This document shows positions 16,533 through 24,724 of a stretch of DNA of 27,565 bases, one piece after another. The first letter of the stretch is position 1. Each line of letters opens with the position of its first letter. Position numbers and translations under genes: made by a program. Location of the stretch: the NCBI GenBank assembly GCA_050011755.1, contig JBEKIM010000032.1, forward strand, positions 1 to 27,565. Reading direction: 5' to 3'. The notes under the pieces were generated by a model. That model was not told where the DNA came from, did not search any database, and saw only the letters and a list, made by a program, of their open reading frames with translations. Origin of the DNA: Bog-159 sp050011755. Its GTDB lineage: Bacteria > Acidobacteriota > Terriglobia > Bryobacterales > Bryobacteraceae.

Positions 16533-17716
16533 AGTTACAAACCAAGGCGGTGCATGCAGGCGACCGCAAGAAGAGCGGCGGCCATGTACCCGTCACAACC
16601 CCCATCCATACCGCCTCCAGTTATTTCTACGACAGCATGGAGGAACTGGATCGCGTCTTCGGACAGGAGGAACCGGGTTACTGTTACGCGCGCTACGACA
16701 ATCCCACGAACGCGGCTCTCGAAGAGTTGGCCGCCGCGCTCGAAAACGGCCACGGCGCGCTGGCTTGCAGCTCCGGCATGGCGGCCATCCACATGGCGCT
16801 GCTCGCGGCGCTGGCCGACCGCCCGAAATCGGTGCTGGCCGCCAACGCGCTGTATGGAGCCACGGTCAGCCTGCTGATGAACGTGATGGAAGCCTCGGGC
16901 GTGAACGTACGCTTCGTGGATGTTTGCGACCTGGACGCGTTTCGGAAAGCCGTGGAGGAATTGAAACCCGGCTGCGTCCTGGTGGAGACCATCTCGAATC
17001 CGCTGCTGCGTGTCGCCCCCCTCGACCGCATCGCCGAAATCGCGCGCGCGGCCGGCGCGGCGCTGGTTGTGGACAATACGTTCGCCACGCCGATGCTGGT
17101 GCGGCCGCTCGAACTGGGCGCGCATTTTGCCGTACATAGCGCCACCAAGTACCTGGCGGGCCACGGCGACGTGATGGGCGGCATCGTGGTGACGGATGCG
17201 GCGCACTATGACGGATTGCGGAGCCTGGCGCGCGCCGTCGGTCCGGCGCTTGGGCCTTTCGAAAGTTATTTGACGATGCGCGGCATCAAGACGCTGCCGC
17301 TGCGCATGGAACGGCAGTGCGCCAACGCCTGCCGGGTGGCTTCGTGGCTGGCGTCGCACGGCGCCGTCGAGCGTGTGTACTTTCCGGCCGATCCCGGGCA
17401 CCCGGATGCGGCCGATATCCGCCGCCTGTTGCCGCCGGGACAATACGGCGCCATCGTCAGCTTCGAGTTGAAGGGCGCCGGCCGCGCGGAAGTGTTCCGG
17501 TTCATGAACGCCCTGCGCATGATCGTGCGCGCCACGTCGTTGGGAGATGTGCATACCATGATGCTGTACCCGGTGATGAGCTCGCATCGGGAGATCTCGC
17601 CGCGGCATCGGCAACGCATGGGCATCCGCGACAACCTCGTGCGGTTATCGGCCGGCATTGAAGCTGTGGAAGATATCGTGGAAGATCTGGAGCAGGCCCT
17701 GCGCAGCCTCGGGTAA
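16529..17716 (+). CDS. Cys/Met metabolism PLP-dependent enzyme (cystathionine gamma-synthase / beta-lyase / gamma-lyase family)
   Basis: A 395-residue fold-type I PLP enzyme of trans-sulphuration. GTG 16529 overlaps the cysS stop codon (GTGA), with AGGAAGG four bases upstream. YARYDNPT (53-60) binds the cofactor phosphate, SSGMAAI (81-87) is the family signature, Asp182 (VVDNTFATP) pairs with the PLP ring nitrogen and Lys207 (SATKYLAGH) is the Schiff-base lysine. The C-terminal SLGDVHTM and RLSAGIE segments are typical. The family includes MetB, MetC, methionine gamma-lyase and O-acetylhomoserine sulfhydrylase, which cannot be told apart here. The coupling to cysS suggests that it makes or degrades cysteine or cystathionine, but that is inference. 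Confidence 0.93.
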   Translation: MKLQTKAVHAGDRKKSGGHVPVTTPIHTASSYFYDSMEELDRVFGQEEPGYCYARYDNPTNAALEELAAALENGHGALACSSGMAAIHMALLAALADRPKSVLAANALYGATVSLLMNVMEASGVNVRFVDVCDLDAFRKAVEELKPGCVLVETISNPLLRVAPLDRIAEIARAAGAALVVDNTFATPMLVRPLELGAHFAVHSATKYLAGHGDVMGGIVVTDAAHYDGLRSLARAVGPALGPFESYLTMRGIKTLPLRMERQCANACRVASWLASHGAVERVYFPADPGHPDAADIRRLLPPGQYGAIVSFELKGAGRAEVFRFMNALRMIVRATSLGDVHTMMLYPVMSSHREISPRHRQRMGIRDNLVRLSAGIEAVEDIVEDLEQALRSLG

Positions 17717-17746
17717 ACCGTCGCGGGACTTTGGGTTTTGGGTTTT

Positions 17747-19393
17747 TTAGCGAATCCCGCTGAGGGTGTCGAGCAGGTTGGGTCCGATTAAGCTGCCCCA
17801 CCCCGTCACCAGATCGTAACCTGCGACCGCGGTGTATTTGCCGTTGCTGCCGCTGACGATGTCGTGAAAATCGCTATCGTAATTCGGTCCCAGCGCGATC
17901 CGATAGAGCGCCGGATTGAGAAACCCGAAGGTGGCCTCCCCATTGAGCACCGCCTGTTGGTTCACCAACGCCATGAAGCCGGCCCACTGCGGCGAGGCAT
18001 AACTGGTCCCGCCATTTCCGCCGCTGCAGGAGCCGTCCCAGCAGCTATATTGATTGGTATTCGCTTCCGCGGCGACGTCCGGAATGTTACGCAAGGTGGT
18101 CGATCCGCCATTCGAGGCGTCGATGACTCCAGCCAGCATCTGGTATCCCGGAATGGGGATTTTGTTCTTCGAAGGCATGCCGGCACTGTATTTCCAGCCC
18201 GTTTCCGATTTCCAGGCGCCGCCGGGCCCATCGGTCATCAGGTCCGTGCCGCCGACGGCGGTCAGGTAGGGATCGTCCGCCGGCCAGACACTGTCCGCCG
18301 GAGTGCTGGACCCGTTGTCGCCGGTGGCCACGAACAGGGTTTGCCCCTGCGCCATAAACTCTTTGAATATAGGGTCCACGCTGCTTTCGTCGTCCGACCA
18401 ACCCCAGGAACAGCTGAGCTGCTTGGACGTATTGTCGGCCGCCATCTGGCTGAAAATCGAGACATCGCTGTTTCCCACATAAACCACAACATGGCTCAGC
18501 CCGGGCGCCATGGAAATGGTCATCTCGATATCCAGAACCTGTTCGCTGTCGTCACACTTCGGGGGCGGACAGCCCAGGGGCCTTCCGTTCAATGAAACGC
18601 CGCTAATGGGAACGTTGAGCGGCTGATTGACCTTCGTGAAGTAAAGCTGGACGTCGCTGACTTCGTATCCCGCATATTCAAACAACCCCACCGACTGGCC
18701 CGCGCCGGTGAGGGGGCCGGACCCATAGTATGCGGCGCGCATGTCGCTTCCGATAAATTGGCCGTTTGGGCCGGAGCCGGTGGCTTTGCCGGCCTTCTCC
18801 GGCGTTTGCGCGGTTCTAATGTGCTTGGCATGCGGCAAGTTGAAGTCGTCCAAACCGGAGATATGCAACACGGGAACTTCCAGATCGAGGCTGGGTTCCC
18901 GATCCGGCGCGTGGAAGGTGCGCTCCTCGGCCGGATGACGATAGACGCCGATGGTCACATGAAAGGCGCTCTCGACGTTCTCGACCGGACCTTCGACATC
19001 CACCACCAGGCGGTTCGCGCGCGTTCCAGTCACCGTCAGACCGTTGGCCGCCGCAAAGCGGACCACGGCATCATGATCCTGCTGGGCCGGTCCAAAGCGC
19101 GCGGCAAACTCCGCCACGCTGAGGTAGTGACGATAGTTGGGACTCGCCGGATCGTATATTTGCGCCAGCAGATCGTCGAGTTCATTTTCATTGCGTAGCG
19201 GCAATGAGATGGCGAGGCTCATGCGCTCGCCGCGCGGCAAATCCCCAATTCGCGCGGCCTGTCCATTGGCCACCGCCGGCGGCACGTGCGCGGTTAGTGG
19301 CTGCTGCCGCGCCTGAATTGGCGCTGCAAGCGCGAGCACCGCCGCGAAAAATGCGGCCAGACGCCGCGCGGCAGCGATGCCTGAAATTCTCAT
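17747..19393 (-). CDS. secreted S53 (sedolisin/kumamolisin-type) serine-carboxyl peptidase
   Basis: A 548-residue pre-pro-peptidase. Residues 1-28 are a signal peptide. Residues about 30-190 are the Pro-kumamolisin activation domain, removed at acidic pH in known relatives. The catalytic domain runs from about 210 to 545 with the full triad: Glu284 and Asp288 in SEQVLDIE, and nucleophile Ser464 in GGTSYASP. The oxyanion aspartate is Asp359 in ATGDNGSS. The C-terminal calcium site is visible as DFHDIVSG with GYDLVTGWG. Cysteines in GCPPPKC (275, 280) and SCWDGSC (451, 456) could form local disulfides. Such enzymes digest protein outside the cell under acid conditions. It is convergent with the PLP gene (30 bases between the stop codons) and divergent from the CpaE-like gene. 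Confidence 0.95.
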   Translation of the reverse strand: MRISGIAAARRLAAFFAAVLALAAPIQARQQPLTAHVPPAVANGQAARIGDLPRGERMSLAISLPLRNENELDDLLAQIYDPASPNYRHYLSVAEFAARFGPAQQDHDAVVRFAAANGLTVTGTRANRLVVDVEGPVENVESAFHVTIGVYRHPAEERTFHAPDREPSLDLEVPVLHISGLDDFNLPHAKHIRTAQTPEKAGKATGSGPNGQFIGSDMRAAYYGSGPLTGAGQSVGLFEYAGYEVSDVQLYFTKVNQPLNVPISGVSLNGRPLGCPPPKCDDSEQVLDIEMTISMAPGLSHVVVYVGNSDVSIFSQMAADNTSKQLSCSWGWSDDESSVDPIFKEFMAQGQTLFVATGDNGSSTPADSVWPADDPYLTAVGGTDLMTDGPGGAWKSETGWKYSAGMPSKNKIPIPGYQMLAGVIDASNGGSTTLRNIPDVAAEANTNQYSCWDGSCSGGNGGTSYASPQWAGFMALVNQQAVLNGEATFGFLNPALYRIALGPNYDSDFHDIVSGSNGKYTAVAGYDLVTGWGSLIGPNLLDTLSGIR

Positions 19394-19683
19394 AAATATC
19401 GATACCCCAGTCTTCGGCGGGTGCCGAGGATTCTGAGTCTAGCACGAATAATCCGTAGCTGCCGAAAGGGCCCTGGAGGGTTCCGGCTGCCATTCGAATG
19501 GCGCATCGACAGGAAATTGCCGCCGGGCGCCGGTGCGCGTGCGCGATGGCCGGCAAGGGTCGCTCGCTAAATCGACGATAACCGGGCTGTGTCGTTGCGC
19601 CGCGTTTTGGTCCGGCGCGTGCTCTTAGCCGGATTCGATGATGGCTCGCAGCCAGCACAAAGAACTGAGGAACTCCCTTCGTC
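19394..19683. other. divergent intergenic region with a 14-bp perfect palindrome
   Basis: The 290 bases between the S53 peptidase and the CpaE-like gene contain no ORF I would support. GCCATTCGAATGGC at 19489-19502 is a perfect 14-bp palindrome and could be an operator for a dimeric regulator. An inverted pair TTGCCG/CGGCAA spans about 19517-19556 with a GC-rich interior, so it may fold in RNA. No known riboswitch consensus was recognised. Confidence 0.4.
19436..19444 (-). promoter_or_regulatory. extended -10 promoter for the S53 peptidase
   Basis: Read on the minus strand the box is TGCTAGACT (TGn at 19444-19442, TAGACT at 19441-19436). Transcription would begin near 19429, giving a leader of about 36 bases before the ATG at 19393. 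It is the same TGnTAnnnT form as in front of other operons in the window. Confidence 0.5.
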
Positions 19684-20877
19684 ATGCCGGAACCCTGCTT
19701 GAAAGTGCTCCTGATTGAAAACGATTCGAACTATGCCGCCCGGGTGCGGGATATGCTGTCCCAAGTCCCGGGCCAGTCATTCGATCTGCAATGGTCGGAA
19801 GCCCTGTTGCCGGGCCTGGACCGCCTGGCCAAAGCCGATTTTGACGTCGTTCTAATCGACACGGCTCTTCCCGAATGCCACGGCCTGGATGCCCTCGAAG
19901 CGTTGCGAATGCACGCGCGGGGCGTCCCGATTGTGATTCTGAGCGGCCTGGACAGTGAAGCCTTCGCCCTGCGGGCCGTGCAAATCGGCGCCCAGGACTA
20001 TCTGGTGAAAAGCAAACTGGAACCCGATCTACTCTACCGCAGCCTGCGGTATGCCATCGTCCGGCAGAAAAGCCAGACCGACGGCACGAAGGCGGAATCG
20101 CAGGTTCCTCCTTTACGGGTCATCGGGTGTCTCGGAGCCAAGGGCGGGGTGGGCACTACCACGGTCGCTTGCCACTCCAGCCTCGAGTTGAAGCGGCAGA
20201 CCGGCCAACGCGTGCTTCTCGCCGATCTGGATATGAGCGGCGGCGCGGTCGCGTTCATGATGCGGGCGAAGTCCACTTACACAATTCTCGACGCAGCCAA
20301 CGATCTGCTGCGGTTGGACCAGAGCTTCTGGGATAAAGTGGTGTTCAACGGCCCTGAAGATCTTGAGATCCTGCCCTTGGCTGCGCCCATCTGTTCGGAA
20401 GAACAGATTCGCTCGGACCGTATCCGGTACGTGCTGCGCTTCCTGCGATCGCTCTATCCCTGGGTCGTGCTGGACCTCGGCCGGCTCAGCCCGTTCACGG
20501 CGAGCCTTCTTTCGGATTTGACGGATCTGCTGCTGGTTACCACGTACGATCTGGCCGCCATCAGGGAAACGCGGCAAGTCGTCCATCGGCTGGCGGAAAT
20601 GGGGTTTGAGTCGAGGCGGGTCACGCTCTTGGTGAACAAAGTTCCCAAGATGGACTGCGTGGCCGCGCTGGAGGTATCCAAAGTACTGGGGATTCAGGGC
20701 TCGGTAATCGTGCCCGAAGGCACGACCGGCGTGTTCGACGCCAAGAGCGGGATCCATCCGCAGTTAGCCCGCCTGGCCACAAACCTGGCCGGCCTGGAAG
20801 AGAAACCGCCGGCATGGAAGTACTTCTCATTCCTGGCCGCGCTCTACGGCCGGAACCGTCAACTGAAGACGGCCTAG
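19684..20877 (+). CDS. CpaE/TadZ-like protein: receiver domain plus MinD-type ATPase domain
   Basis: A 397-residue protein. Residues about 6-122 are a response-regulator receiver with phospho-acceptor Asp59 (VVLIDTALP), acidic cluster Glu12/Asp14, Ser87 and Lys109. Residues about 145-385 are a ParA/MinD-type P-loop domain. Its deviant Walker A is AKGGVGTTT (152-160): the signature lysine (Lys153) is kept but the usual catalytic lysine of GKT is a threonine, a pattern common in CpaE relatives. DLDMSGG and VLDLGR follow as the further nucleotide-binding strands. CpaE/TadZ proteins place type IV (Tad) pilus machinery at a cell site. No other pilus gene is in the window, so this is an orphan copy. 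Start ATG 19684; GAGG lies a rather long 13 bases upstream. Confidence 0.88.
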   Translation: MPEPCLKVLLIENDSNYAARVRDMLSQVPGQSFDLQWSEALLPGLDRLAKADFDVVLIDTALPECHGLDALEALRMHARGVPIVILSGLDSEAFALRAVQIGAQDYLVKSKLEPDLLYRSLRYAIVRQKSQTDGTKAESQVPPLRVIGCLGAKGGVGTTTVACHSSLELKRQTGQRVLLADLDMSGGAVAFMMRAKSTYTILDAANDLLRLDQSFWDKVVFNGPEDLEILPLAAPICSEEQIRSDRIRYVLRFLRSLYPWVVLDLGRLSPFTASLLSDLTDLLLVTTYDLAAIRETRQVVHRLAEMGFESRRVTLLVNKVPKMDCVAALEVSKVLGIQGSVIVPEGTTGVFDAKSGIHPQLARLATNLAGLEEKPPAWKYFSFLAALYGRNRQLKTA

Positions 20878-20934
20878 AATCGCCAGCCTCGTGGCGCACG
20901 CCTTCAGCGCGGAAGCGCTATCTGTGACACTAGT

Positions 20935-21017
20935 GGGGCGGCCAATCCTGGCCGCAGCCGGCTTTCCAGCCGGCTTAGCCGCCTGAAAAGGCGGCTGCGG
21001 GCATGATTGCCCGCCCC
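20935..21017. repeat. nested palindromic element (three-stem, REP/MITE-like or terminator)
   Basis: Outer arms of 25 bases (20935-20959 and 20993-21017) are inverted repeats matching at 22 of 25 positions. Between and partly overlapping them are two inner hairpins. The first has AGCCGGCT arms (20956-20963, 20968-20975) with loop TTCC. The second has AGCCGCCT/AGGCGGCT arms (20977-20984, 20989-20996) closing a GAAA tetraloop. A small AGCGC-GGAA-GCGCT hairpin lies just upstream (20906-20919). The whole can fold as a cruciform or three-way junction. It lies right after the CpaE-like gene and before the amidohydrolase promoter, so it might terminate transcription. The architecture also fits a dispersed REP-like repeat. 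No U-tract follows. Confidence 0.75.
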
Positions 21018-21047
21018 CCAATTGGGTTTTCAACGGTGCGCCACGAT

Positions 21048-21053
21048 TACAAT
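21048..21053 (+). promoter_or_regulatory. -10 element of the amidohydrolase gene
   Basis: TACAAT ends 6 bases before the ATG at 21060, so the expected transcription start coincides with the start codon (leaderless). It lacks the TGn extension. GGAGA (21055-21059) touches the ATG and is too close to act as a normal ribosome-binding site. Confidence 0.45.
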
Positions 21054-21059
21054 CGGAGA

Positions 21060-22754
21060 ATGCCGGGATTACGGGTGGGACCTTTGACGATGCTTCTCTT
21101 TGCCGGTGTTCGCATTGCGGGCGCGCAGCCCTCCGCCAGCCTCGCTTTGCTGAACGGCAAAATATGGACCGTGAGCGACGCCCAACCGCGCGCCGAGGCT
21201 GTAGCTTGCCTGGGAAGCCGCATCGTCGCGGTGGGATCGAACGATGAAATCCGCAGGTGGATCGCGGCGGGCACGGAAGTGATCGATCTGGGCGGCAAGC
21301 TGGTGTTGCCCGGCTTCAACGACGCGCACGTCCACTTCTTCGACGGCGGCGAGAATCTGGCCGGCGTGCAATTGCGCACTACCCGGTCGGAGGCCGAATT
21401 TCGCGCGCGCATCGCGGATTTCGCCGTCAAACAGCCGGCCGGACGCTGGATCACCGGGGGCAACTGGGACCATGAAAACTGGGTGCCCGCGCGCCTGCCC
21501 ACGCGCCAGTCGATCGACGCCGTCACGTCGGGCCATCCGGTTTTCGTCAACCGGCTGGATGGCCACATGGCGCTCGCCAACTCGCAAGCGCTGAAGTTGG
21601 CCGGCATCACCCGCGATACGCCGGACCCGCCTGGCGGGACCATTGTGCGAGACGCGGCGGGCGAACCTACCGGGGTTCTGAAGGACGCGGCCATGGAACG
21701 TGTGTATCGCGTAATCCCGCCGTCTTCCCCGGACCAGATTGCGGATGCCGTGCGCGCGGCCATGCGCTATGCCGCCGAAAACGGCGTCACCAGCGTGCAG
21801 GATATGTCCGCCGCGCCGGAGATCTTGCGCGTATATCAGACGCTGCTGGCGCGTGGTGAATTGACCGTGCGCATCTCCGGCCACCAGCCGCTCGCAACGT
21901 GGGAGCGCCTCGCGGCTGTGGGCCTGCACGCGGACTTTGGCGGCGAGAAGCTGCACATCGGCGGGCTGAAGGGCTTCGCGGATGGCTCTCTGGGCTCAAC
22001 CACGGCGCTGTTCTTCGAGCCCTACCTGGATGCGCCGAACACCGCCGGCCTGGCGAACAGCGAGATGATCCCGGTGAGCAAGATGCAGGGCCACATCCTC
22101 GATGCGGATCGCGCGGGGCTGCAGGTGGCCATCCATGCCATCGGCGATAAGGCCAACCATACTGTTTTGGATATGTACGAGGAGGCCGAACGGCGGAACG
22201 GACCGCGCGACCGGCGCTTTCGCATCGAGCACGCGCAACATCTGCTGCGGGACGACATCCCCCGTTTCGGCAAACTCCACGTGATCGCTTCCATGCAGCC
22301 GTACCATTCGATCGACGACGGCCGCTGGGCGGAGAAGCGCATCGGCCCGCTGCGCGCCAAGACCGCCTACGCCTTCCGCTCGCTCCTGGACACGGGCGCG
22401 GTCCTGGCGTTCGGCTCGGATTGGCCGGTGGCGCCCATGGTGCCGCTGATGGGAATCTACGCGGCCGCCACGCGCCGTACCCTGGATGGCAAACATCCCG
22501 ACGGATGGGTGCCCGAACAAAAGATCAGCGTGGCAGAGGCGATCCGGGCCTACACCACGGGCTCGGCTTACGCCAGCTTCGACGACAAGATCAAGGGCTC
22601 CATTCAGCCTGGCCAACTGGCGGATATGGTAGTGGTGTCCGGCGATATTCTGAGCATCCCGGCTGCGGACATCGAGAAGGCGCGCGTAGAGATAACCGTG
22701 TTCGACGGAAAAGCGATCTATCGGCGAAGCGGGGCCGAGGCGAGGGCACAATAG
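21060..22754 (+). CDS. secreted amidohydrolase, YtcJ/AepA-like (Amidohydro_3)
   Basis: A 564-residue metal-dependent hydrolase with an N-terminal signal peptide (cut near IAGA-QPS). The composite metal site is recognisable: HVH in FNDAHVHFFDGG (His90, His92), the later histidine in AIHAIGDKANH, RIEHAQHL and the aspartate in AFGSDWPVAP. The C-terminal strand domain with GSIQPGQLADMVVVSGD is also family-typical. Members of this YtcJ-like group hydrolyse amide or ester bonds in varied small molecules and the substrate cannot be inferred. ATG 21060 was chosen from the position of the promoter box and because it preserves a full signal peptide. ATG 21090 with an upstream GGTGGGA is a plausible later start. 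No operon partner follows apart from a decayed gene. Confidence 0.9.
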   Translation: MPGLRVGPLTMLLFAGVRIAGAQPSASLALLNGKIWTVSDAQPRAEAVACLGSRIVAVGSNDEIRRWIAAGTEVIDLGGKLVLPGFNDAHVHFFDGGENLAGVQLRTTRSEAEFRARIADFAVKQPAGRWITGGNWDHENWVPARLPTRQSIDAVTSGHPVFVNRLDGHMALANSQALKLAGITRDTPDPPGGTIVRDAAGEPTGVLKDAAMERVYRVIPPSSPDQIADAVRAAMRYAAENGVTSVQDMSAAPEILRVYQTLLARGELTVRISGHQPLATWERLAAVGLHADFGGEKLHIGGLKGFADGSLGSTTALFFEPYLDAPNTAGLANSEMIPVSKMQGHILDADRAGLQVAIHAIGDKANHTVLDMYEEAERRNGPRDRRFRIEHAQHLLRDDIPRFGKLHVIASMQPYHSIDDGRWAEKRIGPLRAKTAYAFRSLLDTGAVLAFGSDWPVAPMVPLMGIYAAATRRTLDGKHPDGWVPEQKISVAEAIRAYTTGSAYASFDDKIKGSIQPGQLADMVVVSGDILSIPAADIEKARVEITVFDGKAIYRRSGAEARAQ

Positions 22755-22758
22755 GCAT

Positions 22759-23074
22759 ATGGAGCCGGCGACCGGACTGACCATCGACGATTTCGAGCAA
22801 CTCCCAGGCTGAACTCTTGCGCCCGTTTGTCAGAGAGCATCAACTCGGCAATGTGATTTCCGAACAGAAATACGATTTTGACGGTAACGCGCACGGGCCC
22901 GATGTATGTTTCTACAACAAATCGAAGCGCCCGCTGCGTAACAAGAATCTGCGTGTGCAGCGCTTTGTGCCGGACCTTGCCATTGAGATTGTTTCGGTCA
23001 ACGATACCTTCGAAAAGCTGGCCCGGAAGGCGCAATTTGCGATTCGTATCGGCGAATTGTTAGACCGGAACTAA
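22759..23074 (+). pseudogene. decayed Uma2-family (PD-(D/E)xK nuclease-like) gene
   Basis: Two pieces of a Uma2-family protein are in different frames. The ATG at 22759 reads MEPATGLTIDDFEQLPG, the normal N-terminal start of this family, and stops at TGA 22810-22812. From about 22807 another frame reads QAELLRPFVREHQLG and continues through the core: GPDVCFYNK, VPDLAIEIVS and LARKAQFA, ending at TAA 23072-23074. About 45 codons normally lying between the two pieces are missing and the C-terminal part is truncated. The acidic residues of the nuclease-like site (Asp in PDV, Glu in AIEIVS) survive. Uma2 genes are frequent, often multicopy, in cyanobacteria, Acidobacteria and similar genomes. This copy looks inactive. 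Confidence 0.75.
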
Positions 23075-23081
23075 AGAGGTC

Positions 23082-23423
23082 CTACGCGACCCCGTGCCGC
23101 CGCAGCAATTCCATCGCGTGCGGATCGCCATGCTCCGCCGCCTTCAGCGCATGCTTTTGCGCCGCGGCATAGTCCGCGCGCACCGCGTAGATTTCGGTAA
23201 GGGCGACGTGCGCGTCCGCACAGGCATTGTCCAACCGTACGGCTTCCAGAAGCAGCGCCAGGGCTTCGTCCTGCCGTTGCTCCATACGGTAAAGTTGCGC
23301 GAGGTTGTACCATGGGCGCGGATTCGCGGGTTCCCGGTCAATCCATTCCTTCTGTTCCTGAACGTGGGCCGCGGTTTCGCGATCCAACGCGAAGGCAATC
23401 ACTTCTTTGCGCCAGAAACTCAA
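23082..23423 (-). CDS. small TPR-repeat protein
   Basis: A 113-residue protein, the last gene of the minus-strand operon. Its start is a TTG at 23423 that overlaps the glycerate kinase stop codon (TTGA). The alternative, a later ATG, would delete the first TPR. Residues about 36-105 contain two TPR-like units: NPRPWYNLAQLYRMEQRQDEA and ADAHVALTEIYAVRADYAAA. It has no signal peptide and no other domain. It ends with AMELLRRHGVA. TPR proteins bind partner proteins; here there is no clue to the partner other than the operon (SDR, shikimate kinase, glycerate kinase). Confidence 0.75.
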   Translation of the reverse strand: MSFWRKEVIAFALDRETAAHVQEQKEWIDREPANPRPWYNLAQLYRMEQRQDEALALLLEAVRLDNACADAHVALTEIYAVRADYAAAQKHALKAAEHGDPHAMELLRRHGVA

Positions 23424-24724
23424 CGGTGTCCTCCCACCAATATCAGATGCACGTCCATCACGTTGGTGTTCGTCGGACCCGTCACGATCAAATCGCCCAG
23501 GCTTTCGAAATAGCGATACGAATCGTTCCGCGCCAGGAATTCCGCAGCGCCGGGTTTACGGGTTGCCGTGCGCCCGTCCGCGATCGCGCCCGCTGCATCC
23601 GTGGGACCGTCGCTGCCGTCCGTGCCGGCGCTCAAAACCACCACGTTGGGCAGGCCGGCGATATCGATGGCCGCCGACAGCACGAATTCCTGGTTCCGTC
23701 CGCCGAGTCCATCGCCGCGCAGCGTGACGGTCGTCTCGCCGCCGGTAATGACGCAGGCCGGCGGTTTCAAAGGGCGGCCGGCATGCACGATTTCCTTGGC
23801 TATAGCGGCGTGCATGCGGGCGACTTCGCGCGTTTCGCCTTCGACGAACGTCGAGAGCACCAGCGTGTGAAGACCCAGCGCACGGGCGCGCGCGGCGGCG
23901 GCGTCCACCGCCAGCCGGTTGCTGCCGATGACGACATTGCGGACGCGGGCGAACAGGCGGTCGCCCCGCTTGGGGGTCTCGGCGATCTCACCGCGGCTGC
24001 CCCGCTGCAGGCGATCGCGAATCGACGCGGGCGCCTGCGCGAGGATTCCGTACTTCTCCAAAACCGCCCGCGCGTCCGCGAACGTAGATCCGTCCGGCGC
24101 GGTGGGGCCGGAGCCGATCACATCGAGATCGTCGCCGATCACGTCGGATAGCAATAGCGAGAGGACCCGCGCGGGATAGGCCAGGCGCGCCAGTTGGCCG
24201 CCTTTGATTTGAGAAATGTGCTTGCGGACTGCGTTGATCTCGTGAATGCCGGCGCCGCAGGCCAACAACAGTTTCGTCACTTCCTGTTTTTCGTGGAGCG
24301 TGACGGGATCGGCGGGCAGCGGCAGCAAGGCGGAAGCGCCGCCGGAGATCAGGCACAGCACTAGGTCGTCCGAGCCGGCGCCGGCCACCAGAGCCGCAAT
24401 ACGGCGCGCGCCTTCCACCCCGCGTTCGTCGGGGACCGGATGGCCGCACTCGTTCAACCCGACGCGCCGCAGGGGAGCGACGTGACCGTATTTGACGTTC
24501 AACAGGCCCGCTGTCACGCGCCGGCCCAAGACGCGCTCCGCGGCGCGGGCCATGGCGGCTCCCGCCTTCCCCGCCCCCACTATGTAGATGTGCCGGTATC
24601 GCGAGAAATCCTCGCGCGCCAGGCGCACGGCCACCGCTTGCTCCGGATTGGCGGCCCGCAGCGCGGCCTTGAAAATCGCCAGCGCGTGGCGGCGCAGTTT
24701 GCCTTCGCTGCGATCCGCTTTCAT
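23420..24724 (-). CDS. glycerate 2-kinase (type II, MOFRL domain)
   Basis: A 434-residue enzyme that phosphorylates D-glycerate to 2-phosphoglycerate with ATP, feeding glycolysis. The N-terminal domain contains IYIVGAGKAGAAMA (about 46-59, with Lys53) and LISGGASALL, both typical of the family. The C-terminal MOFRL domain (about 325-430) shows CVITGGETTV, GGRNQEFVLSAA and AGTDGSDGPTDAAG. The start is ATG 24724, which overlaps the aroK stop codon (ATGA). An upstream in-frame extension to 24814 lies inside aroK and was discarded. The stop codon overlaps the TTG of the TPR gene. Its pairing with an SDR could reflect a hydroxypyruvate/tartronate-semialdehyde route to glycerate, but the SDR lacks the signatures of such reductases. 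Confidence 0.92.
   Translation of the reverse strand: MKADRSEGKLRRHALAIFKAALRAANPEQAVAVRLAREDFSRYRHIYIVGAGKAGAAMARAAERVLGRRVTAGLLNVKYGHVAPLRRVGLNECGHPVPDERGVEGARRIAALVAGAGSDDLVLCLISGGASALLPLPADPVTLHEKQEVTKLLLACGAGIHEINAVRKHISQIKGGQLARLAYPARVLSLLLSDVIGDDLDVIGSGPTAPDGSTFADARAVLEKYGILAQAPASIRDRLQRGSRGEIAETPKRGDRLFARVRNVVIGSNRLAVDAAAARARALGLHTLVLSTFVEGETREVARMHAAIAKEIVHAGRPLKPPACVITGGETTVTLRGDGLGGRNQEFVLSAAIDIAGLPNVVVLSAGTDGSDGPTDAAGAIADGRTATRKPGAAEFLARNDSYRYFESLGDLIVTGPTNTNVMDVHLILVGGHR
23430..23435 (-). promoter_or_regulatory. ribosome-binding site deciding a TTG start
   Basis: On the minus strand GGGAGG lies 6 bases upstream of the TTG at 23423. It is inside the 3' end of the glycerate kinase gene and is the main support for TTG as the true start of the small TPR protein. 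Confidence 0.6.

Noticed and set aside
16535..17614. Minus-strand ORF opposite the PLP enzyme (359 residues)
   Set aside because: No recognisable domain or start signals. The plus-strand frame has an intact PLP active site.
17723..17760. GCGGGA...TCCCGC pair with T-rich centre as a terminator between convergent genes
   Set aside because: The stem is only 6 bases with a loop of about 27 bases, and the T-runs are in the loop rather than after the stem.
17864..18595. Plus-strand ORF within the S53 peptidase
   Set aside because: Antisense shadow; the minus-strand gene has signal peptide, prodomain and complete catalytic residues.
21069..21956. Minus-strand ORF opposite the amidohydrolase
   Set aside because: Antisense shadow of a gene with clear metal-binding motifs; no ribosome-binding site or domain.
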